16,645 nt of DNA from JAVBLG01 sp031553655 (GTDB lineage Bacteria; Desulfobacterota; Desulfovibrionia; Desulfovibrionales; Desulfovibrionaceae). Shown here piece after piece: positions 12,263 to 16,645 of this stretch. Each line of letters opens with the position of its first letter. The stretch's first letter is position 1. The position numbers were made by a program, and so were the translations under genes. Location of the stretch: positions 1-16,645 of the forward strand of contig JAVBLG010000036.1 in assembly GCA_031553655.1 (NCBI GenBank). Direction: 5' to 3'. Below the pieces are notes generated by a model. That model saw only the letters and a list, made by a program, of their open reading frames with translations. It was not told where the DNA came from and searched no databases.

Positions 12263-13753
12263 TTACTTCGCTTCGATAACGGTGACCTTGCCGGTTTCAG
12301 CGTGCAGCACGTGCACGGCACAGCCCAGTCACGGGTCAAAGGCGCGGATCAACCGCGCCACGTTAACGGGATTGGCCACATCGGGCACTTCCACGCCAAT
12401 AAGGGCCTGCTCGACCGGGCCGCGCTGATCTTTGTCGTCGCGGGGGTTGCAGTTCCACAGGGTGGCCGACACGATTTGGTAGTTGTCGATTTTTTTGTCT
12501 TTCACGTTGAGATAGTGCACCAGCGAGCCGCGCGGGGCTTCAATGCAGGCATAGCCTTCGGCGGTGGCGGGAATTTCAAACTTGGTCCAGGTTTCTTCGC
12601 CGGGTTTGACTTCCTTGAGCCATTTTTCTATCGCGGCCACGACCATCAATGTTTCCTCGGCTCTGGCCACATGGCGGCCCATGATCGAGAACACATTGTC
12701 GGCTCCAAGATCACGGAACTTCACGGCATCGAGTCCGAAATGATCCTTGAGCGCCTTACGGCCCACAGCGGAAATTTCGGGGTTGGTTATCCACATTCTG
12801 GCGGCGGGGCCCACTTCAACAGCCATGCCGTCGTAACGCGAGGCCTTCACAAAGCTGTACGCGCCCTTCTTTTCGATGTCGGGTACAGTTTTGCCTTTGG
12901 TGAAGTTCAGGCCTGAAGTGTCTTGCTTGAACCAGGAGAATTTTACATCTTCGGTAATCTTGGCCGGTTCAAAGGGCAGGTCTTTGCCGTTGATGTAAAC
13001 GCCCGATTTTTGCAGGGTGGTTCCCTTGGAATCCATGGGGAACACGCCGAAGCTCATGCAGTTTTTATAGCCCTGGCCCTGCTTGAACAGATCTTTGTAG
13101 GCCGAACCCACCAGATAGACTACGGGCAGGTATTTTTGCTCCACGAATGCGCGCACTTTTTTGAAGCGGGCGGCGTATTCGATAATTTTGTCCCTGGAGG
13201 GAATTTCGGTGGTGCCGCCGGGCACTATGCCGTGGGCATGGGGCATGCGGCCGCCGAAAAGAGCCACCATTTCGTGGGCGATGCGCCGCACGTCCAGAGC
13301 TTCAACATACTGGTCCACGCCAACCTTGTTGATTTCGGCGGGCAGGCGCAGGTCGGGCTTGGCGTAACGCGGCACAAAGGGCGCGGTGGGCGGCCCCTGC
13401 ACGAAATCCTGGGCGGCAAGGTGATAGAAATGCAGGATATGCGATTGCAGGTAGTTGGCTCCCAAAATAAGATTGCGCGTAAGGCGCGCATTGTCGGTGA
13501 TCTTTATTTTGAAGGCATTATCCTGAGCCGTGGCCGAGGCCGTGGCATGGGAAGTGGGGCACACCCCGCAGATGCGCTGCACGATCTGCGTGGAGTCACG
13601 GGGGTCGCGGCCTTTGAGAATGGTTTCAAAGCCGCGATACATGCCGCCGCTCAAGTGGGCGTCCACTACCTTGCCGTTTTCCACAACAACTTCGGCTTTA
13701 AGGTGGCCTTCAATCCGGCTTACCGGATCAATGGCAATTGTAGCTTTGGTCAT
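12263..13753 (-). CDS. hysA: Periplasmic [NiFeSe] hydrogenase large subunit, selenocysteine-containing
   Basis: This is the Ni-Fe active-site subunit that oxidises or forms H2. It is 496 residues long when the TGA at 12329-12331 is read as selenocysteine. The N-terminal nickel motif RICGVCPTSH gives C62 and C65, and SRIEGH gives E15. The C-terminal motif is DP-Sec-LGCAVH (Sec475, C478, H481), in place of DPCxxCxxH. After H481 come 15 residues to a TAA, the peptide a hydrogenase maturation endopeptidase would remove. A hairpin starting 11 bases after the TGA (12301-12317) fits a bacterial SECIS. Ending at the TGA would remove two of the four metal-binding residues. The ATG at 13751-13753 is 11 bases after the hysB stop, with GGGGGCG as ribosome-binding site. 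The protein has no signal and is exported with the Tat-dependent small subunit. It needs selAB-type genes elsewhere in the genome. Confidence 0.97.
12301..12317 (-). promoter_or_regulatory. Putative SECIS hairpin in hysA
   Basis: On the minus strand CGTGCA pairs perfectly with TGCACG around the loop CGTGC. It begins 11 bases after the in-frame TGA, with the loop 17-21 bases downstream. Bacterial SECIS elements sit inside the coding frame immediately after the UGA, with the apical loop within about 16-37 bases. The loop contains the G residues typical of SelB binding. Confidence 0.7.
12329..12331 (-). other. UGA selenocysteine codon (Sec475 of HysA)
   Basis: The TGA follows GAC CCG (Asp-Pro) and precedes LGCAVH in frame. 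It occupies the first cysteine position of the conserved DPCxxC nickel ligand motif. The frame stays open for 21 further conserved-looking codons before TAA. The sole sequence change relative to a normal hydrogenase is Cys to Sec. Confidence 0.95.
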
Positions 13754-13764
13754 TTATCGCCCCC

Positions 13765-14715
13765 TCAATTGGAATAAAATGGAGATTTGCCATCCGGGAA
13801 GTCGGACTCGGTGCAGCCGATGCAGGTGGCATTGTCCACGCACCAGTTCACGCCGTTCCATTTGCGCTTGAAGGAGTCGCAATTGGCCGAGGGGCCTTTG
13901 CAGCCCAAGTCATAGCGGCAGCCGGATTTTTGGGTGAAAGTGGGGCACATCTTGCCTGCATCGTAATCTTTGAGATGCGGGCAGCCTTCGTGGGTGCTTT
14001 CGCCATAGAAAGGAACAGGGCGGCCTTCTTTGTCGAGCAGCTTGACCACTTCGCCAAGGCCGGCTTCAAGCCCCTTTTCTTTGACCAGTTGCAGGGCCAC
14101 GGCAATTGTGCCCACAATCCAGTCGGGGTGCGGAGGACAACCGGATATATTGACTACCGGGGTTTTGATATTATTTTTCTTAAGGAAGGCGGAAACGCTC
14201 ATTGCGCCGGTGGCCGAACCCTTGGCCGCCGGTATGCCGCCAAAGGCGGCGCAGGTGCCCACGGCCAGAACGGCCGCGGCATTGGGGGCCAAATCCTTGA
14301 GGGCGTCAACCATAGTGATTTCTTTATGTTGGGCTTCGCCGATAACGCAGTAGCGCCCCTTGGCTTCAACCGGCACAGCGCCTTCCACAACAATGAAAAA
14401 TTTACCTTTGTTGGCGGCGGCCACGGCGTTCATGTGATTGATCGCGCCTTCGCCCTCTCCGGCCATTACTGTGGGATGGAACTCAAGGCTTATAATTTTA
14501 AGAAGTACATCGGCTATGCTGGGGTTCACCGTGTTCAGCAATGTTACCGAACATCCGGTGCAGCCCTGCCCCTGCAGCCACAGCACCGGCGGCCTTGCCC
14601 CGGTGAGCGTGTCTGCCAGCGCATCTCTGATTGCCGGGTGAAACATCTGTGATATTCCGAACCCGGCCACCGTGCTGGTGCAAAGTTTAATAAAATCACG
14701 CCGTTCCAGGCTCAT
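13765..14715 (-). CDS. hysB: Periplasmic [NiFeSe] hydrogenase small subunit
   Basis: This is the iron-sulfur electron-transfer subunit of the hydrogenase, 316 residues. The N-terminus has a twin-arginine signal (ERRDFIK at 4-10, then a moderately hydrophobic stretch), so the folded heterodimer is exported through Tat to the periplasm. Proximal cluster ligands are C52 and C55 (GCTGC), C155 (GTCAAFGG) and C193 (GCPPHPDW). Distal ligands are probably H242, C245, C266 and C272. Medial ligands are C279, C292, C298 and C301. C292 in NWCV replaces the proline found in standard [NiFe] hydrogenases, so the medial cluster should be [4Fe-4S] rather than [3Fe-4S], a hallmark of the [NiFeSe] group. The ATG follows AAGGAGG by about 6 bases. 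The stop is an ordinary TGA. A sigma-70-type promoter lies about 70 bases upstream, and hysA follows in the same operon. Confidence 0.97.
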   Translation of the reverse strand: MSLERRDFIKLCTSTVAGFGISQMFHPAIRDALADTLTGARPPVLWLQGQGCTGCSVTLLNTVNPSIADVLLKIISLEFHPTVMAGEGEGAINHMNAVAAANKGKFFIVVEGAVPVEAKGRYCVIGEAQHKEITMVDALKDLAPNAAAVLAVGTCAAFGGIPAAKGSATGAMSVSAFLKKNNIKTPVVNISGCPPHPDWIVGTIAVALQLVKEKGLEAGLGEVVKLLDKEGRPVPFYGESTHEGCPHLKDYDAGKMCPTFTQKSGCRYDLGCKGPSANCDSFKRKWNGVNWCVDNATCIGCTESDFPDGKSPFYSN

Positions 14716-14784
14716 TCCCGCCTCCTTAGGGTGAAAAAGCTTTTATAAGACTCCATTGTTCATATAATAACAAAGACTCCCAAG

Positions 14785-14813
14785 TTCTTAACCCCAAGAA
14801 AACATTGTGTCAA
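14785..14813 (-). promoter_or_regulatory. Sigma-70-type promoter for hysBA
   Basis: The minus strand has a perfect TTGACA (14808-14813), a 17-base spacer and TAAGAA (14785-14790). Transcription would start near 14778, giving a leader of about 60 bases before hysB. Confidence 0.5.
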
Positions 14814-14882
14814 CCGGTGCAAGGGATTTTGCAGGGCAATCGAATGAGTGCCTCCGGAGAGCCCCTATCCTGTGGAATTGGG

Positions 14883-14913
14883 CTGACGGCCCGGACTACA
14901 TCCGGGCCGTCAG
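14883..14913 (-). terminator. GC-rich hairpin after the NlpC/P60 gene
   Basis: CTGACGGCCCGGA (14883-14895) pairs perfectly with TCCGGGCCGTCAG (14901-14913) around a 5-base loop. It lies downstream of the NlpC/P60 gene and upstream of the hysBA promoter. There is no T-tract on the minus side, so termination may depend on the stem alone or on Rho. Confidence 0.55.
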
Positions 14914-14948
14914 AGCATTTCGCTAATTTCATTCGAAACATGCTCTAA
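14910..14948. repeat. 39-bp palindromic intergenic repeat, copy B
   Basis: The segment starts TCAGAGCATTTCG and ends CGAAACATGCTCTAA, so AGAGCA pairs with TGCTCT and TTTCG with CGAAA. It has the same length and outer sequence as copy A at 4120-4158 (about 28 of 39 positions identical). It starts 5 bases after the NlpC/P60 stop and overlaps the GC-rich hairpin by four bases. Confidence 0.55.
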
Positions 14949-14953
14949 ACTTT

Positions 14954-15451
14954 CTATTTATCCAGCACGCGTCGCGCCCCTACCAGCTTGGTTTGCCAGT
15001 ATGGTATTTCAACACTTTCCATGCGTACACGCTGGCCCGGCTTGGGGCTGTGTATGAACGTGCCGTTACCGGTATATATGCCGGTGTGCAGGCCGTTGGG
15101 TGTGCCTGCGATCTTGAATACAGTTATATCGCCTGGTTTCATTTTGTTTTTGTTTACATAGCGGCCGGTTTTGGCCTGATGGGTAGTCATGCGCGGCACG
15201 TCCACGCCGTGGCGGTTATAAACCCACCAGACCAGACCGGAGCAGTCAAACCCTTTTTCAGGCGACACCCCCCCGCTGCGATATTTGGTTCCCATCTGGG
15301 AATAGGCGGTTTTTACCACGTCGTTGCTTAGCACAGGCTTGTAGTTTTTACTTACCTTGCGTGTGCCGCACCCACCGACGAATAGAATAGATGCAAGTAT
15401 GGCCGTATATAGAAAAAAGGCCACACCTTTCGCATAATCAGGACTGCCCAT
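14954..15451 (-). CDS. NlpC/P60-family lipoprotein peptidase
   Basis: A 165-residue cell-wall peptidase precursor of the NlpC/P60 family, which cuts peptide bonds in peptidoglycan stems. The N-terminus has a lipoprotein signal (hydrophobic AFFLYTAILASILFVGGC), with lipobox VGGC and lipidated C28. The catalytic domain (about 43-160) has C70 in FDCSGLVWWVYN, H122 in GLHTGIYTG and a third polar residue H134 in FIHSP. All three catalytic positions are present. I start at ATG 15449-15451, behind GGGGAAGA. A longer frame from a TTG at 15532 would put 27 residues before the lipoprotein signal. A promoter candidate lies at 15591-15618. The gene is transcribed toward hysBA but is separated from it by hairpins and the hysBA promoter. 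Relatives include the Spr/NlpC lipoproteins; the specific substrate bond is not predictable. Confidence 0.92.
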   Translation of the reverse strand: MGSPDYAKGVAFFLYTAILASILFVGGCGTRKVSKNYKPVLSNDVVKTAYSQMGTKYRSGGVSPEKGFDCSGLVWWVYNRHGVDVPRMTTHQAKTGRYVNKNKMKPGDITVFKIAGTPNGLHTGIYTGNGTFIHSPKPGQRVRMESVEIPYWQTKLVGARRVLDK

Positions 15452-15590
15452 ATTCTTCCCCCCCGGGCGGCAAGCCTGCGATATGTGTTTGATGCTTACA
15501 ACTTTTGTCCGAATTTTTTTGAACAGCCACAAGGCTATTCATGCGCGTACAGGAGTGACTCACATATTACACGAAATGTTCAAGAGATAT

Positions 15591-15618
15591 TCTATAAAAG
15601 AAATCAGCAAAAGGTCAA
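15591..15618 (-). promoter_or_regulatory. Sigma-70-type promoter for the NlpC/P60 gene
   Basis: The minus strand reads TTGACC (15613-15618), a 16-base spacer and TATAGA (15591-15596). The implied leader is about 130 bases, rather long. Confidence 0.4.
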
Positions 15619-15715
15619 TTAGTGTTCTGAAAAAAACGCAATACTCTACAGAAAGTCTAAACAATCTTCAGAAAGTGAACAAGGACGGGCAAAAAGTCAC
15701 TTTTGGAGAGCCTGC

Positions 15716-15755
15716 TTGCGCTTTTGCGCAATTGTTGCGCAAGCATTTTGCGCAT
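15716..15755. repeat. Cluster of four TTGCGC octamers
   Basis: TTGCGCTT (15716-15723), TTGCGCAA (15724-15731), TTGCGCAA (15735-15742) and TTGCGCAT (15748-15755) occur within 40 bases. TTGCGCAA is a perfect palindrome. The density suggests a set of binding sites for a dimeric DNA-binding protein. Confidence 0.55.
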
Positions 15756-15850
15756 TGCGGTTTGCTATAATGCATTGCCGAAAGCCGCAATTATCATTGC
15801 GCTCCGGAGGATAAAACCGGCCGTGCGCTCAATGGTGGCAAGTACGCAAA

Positions 15851-15885
15851 AAACCGCCGCCAAGCTTTAAACCTGGCGGCGGTTT
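15851..15885 (-). terminator. Rho-independent terminator of thiE
   Basis: AAACCGCCGCCA (15851-15862) pairs perfectly with TGGCGGCGGTTT (15874-15885) around an 11-base loop. On the minus strand the stem ends in a run of six T (15853-15848), half in the stem. It lies about 50 bases after the thiE stop. In the plus direction only three T follow the GC stem, so it is weaker that way. Confidence 0.75.
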
Positions 15886-15936
15886 CAGTTCATAGACAAA
15901 TTTTTAGTCAGCGCATACGAGGGGGGTGATTTTTTT

Positions 15937-16572
15937 TTATTTGCCGTGCATGGCGGCACGTACTTCGGCCACCTTTTCGGCTATGTCCGGGGAGCCCACC
16001 AGCTCTGACACCAGAGCGCAGCATTTAGCGCCGTGCGCGGCCACCTCGGCTATATTATGCTGTTTTATTCCGCCTATGGCCACAAAGGGTAAATCCATGT
16101 TGGCAACTACCCAGTCCAGATATTTCAGCCCCACCGGGGCGCATACATCGGCCTTGGTATTGGTGGCAAAAAGCGGGCCCACGCCTATATAGTCCGCCCC
16201 GAGCATCTTGGCGGTCCTGGCTTGCTCCGGGCTATGCGTTGACAGGCCGATAATTTTGTCCGGCCCGACAAGTTTGCGCACTTCGGGCACCGGCAAATCG
16301 TCCTGTCCCACATGTATGCCGTCGGCATCCACCAACATGGCGATGTCCACGTGGTCGTTAACAATAAAAGCCGCTCCGGCCTCTTTGGTGAGGCGGCGCA
16401 AACTGCGGCATTCTTCAAGCATTTTACCACCGGAAAGATTTTTTTCCCGGTACTGGATAATCTTCACTCCAGCCCCAAGCAGAGCTTTGGCCACTTCTTC
16501 AATGCTTCGTCCAAGGGAAAGCCTTGAATCAGTCAGAGCATATATATCTGTTTCGCCAGGTAGTATACGCAT
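15937..16572 (-). CDS. thiE: Thiamine-phosphate synthase
   Basis: ThiE joins the thiazole phosphate and hydroxymethylpyrimidine diphosphate halves to make thiamine phosphate in the cytoplasm. The 211-residue TIM barrel shows the family blocks in order: YALTDSRLSLGRS (11-23), IIQYREKNLSG (38-48), FIVNDHVDIA (69-78), GIHVGQDDLP (85-94), IIGLSTHSPEQA (106-117), YIGVGPLFATNTK (127-139) and FVAIGGIKQHN (162-172). All the usual phosphate- and pyrimidine-binding residues seem present. AAGGA lies about 9 bases before the ATG at 16570-16572. Only about 20 bases of upstream sequence precede the poly-G edge, so a TPP riboswitch or operon partner cannot be assessed. The gene is complete and has its own terminator. 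Confidence 0.96.
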   Translation of the reverse strand: MRILPGETDIYALTDSRLSLGRSIEEVAKALLGAGVKIIQYREKNLSGGKMLEECRSLRRLTKEAGAAFIVNDHVDIAMLVDADGIHVGQDDLPVPEVRKLVGPDKIIGLSTHSPEQARTAKMLGADYIGVGPLFATNTKADVCAPVGLKYLDWVVANMDLPFVAIGGIKQHNIAEVAAHGAKCCALVSELVGSPDIAEKVAEVRAAMHGK

Positions 16573-16592
16573 GGCAATTTTCCTTTTTTTGT

Positions 16593-16642
<50 letters not shown>

Positions 16643-16645
16643 GCG

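Larger units (their letters stand above)
15452..15936. other. 485-base non-coding region between NlpC/P60 and thiE
   Basis: I find no convincing gene here. From left to right it holds the NlpC/P60 leader (15452-15584), a promoter candidate (15591-15618), a featureless AT-rich stretch (about 15620-15710), a cluster of TTGCGC octamers (15716-15755), a TATAAT (15766-15771), and the thiE terminator hairpin (15851-15885). A 95-codon frame at 15483-15770 has no ribosome-binding site and no recognisable content. Confidence 0.6.

Noticed and set aside
13765..13767. TGA stop of hysB as a second selenocysteine codon
   Set aside because: The protein ends normally for HysB, and the frame after the TGA meets another TGA within five codons with no conserved residues; the hysA ribosome-binding site occupies this stretch.
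12923..13777. 284-codon plus-strand frame opposite hysA
   Set aside because: It is antisense to the hydrogenase large subunit and has no motif or ribosome-binding site.
15483..15770. 95-codon plus-strand frame upstream of the NlpC/P60 gene
   Set aside because: It has no ribosome-binding site and no recognisable domain, overlaps the NlpC/P60 promoter and leader, and runs through the TTGCGC repeat cluster.
16573..16592. TPP riboswitch ahead of thiE
   Set aside because: Only about 20 bases of upstream sequence remain before the poly-G edge; no CTGAGA-type core can be seen.

Overview
The window reads as a complete short contig from a strictly anaerobic, sulfate-reducer-like deltaproteobacterium (Desulfovibrionaceae). 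This is inferred from a periplasmic [NiFeSe] hydrogenase whose small subunit closely resembles, from memory, HysB of Desulfovibrio vulgaris, a small 2[4Fe-4S] ferredoxin, a cytoplasmic CbiK-type chelatase, and a moderately GC-rich base composition. Both ends carry long homopolymers (19 C at the left edge, about 49 G at the right edge) that look like sequencing or assembly artefacts, so the true sequence spans roughly 20-16590.

Layout. Positions 35-2070 (minus): an oligopeptide ABC transporter ATPase and cobT, 14-15 bases apart. 2234-3562 (plus): a periplasmic DegP/DegQ-type protease, divergent from cobT. 3745-3933 (plus): a ferredoxin with its own promoter and a run of three hairpins, the last a clear terminator. 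4178-5235 (plus): a YkgJ-type cysteine cluster protein overlapping a conserved-looking unknown gene. 5235-5380: a MITE-like inverted-repeat element flanked by TA. 5470-7373 (plus): a TPR protein overlapping threonine synthase. 7450-8238 (plus): cbiK behind a strong hairpin. 8316-10678 (plus): a lipoprotein with a cysteine-less thioredoxin-like region, then a soluble hybrid histidine kinase. 10796-12019 (minus): diaminopropionate ammonia-lyase behind a sigma-54-type promoter. 12263-14715 (minus): hysB-hysA. 14954-15451 (minus): an NlpC/P60 lipoprotein. 15452-15936: a long non-coding stretch with a cluster of TTGCGC octamers. 15937-16572 (minus): thiE.

The main point is that the hydrogenase large subunit does not end at the TGA at 12329-12331. 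That TGA lies exactly where the active-site cysteine of the C-terminal DPCxxC motif belongs. The frame continues as LGCAVH plus a 15-residue processing peptide to a TAA at 12263-12265, and a 6-bp hairpin starts 11 bases after the TGA. This is a selenocysteine codon with a bacterial SECIS, and the small subunit has the extra cysteine (C292) expected for a third [4Fe-4S] cluster. A standard gene call would cut off the active-site end of the enzyme.

Functional links: hydrogen metabolism and electron transfer (HysAB, ferredoxin); tetrapyrrole and cofactor synthesis (CbiK, CobT, ThiE); amino-acid metabolism (ThrC, DpaL) and peptide uptake; envelope maintenance (HtrA protease, NlpC/P60). I see no CRISPR array, tRNA, rRNA, phage module or complete insertion sequence. 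I see no convincing wholly new multi-gene system; the least ordinary items are the recoded hydrogenase, the MITE at a stop codon, the sigma-54 arrangement at dpaL, and the TTGCGC cluster.
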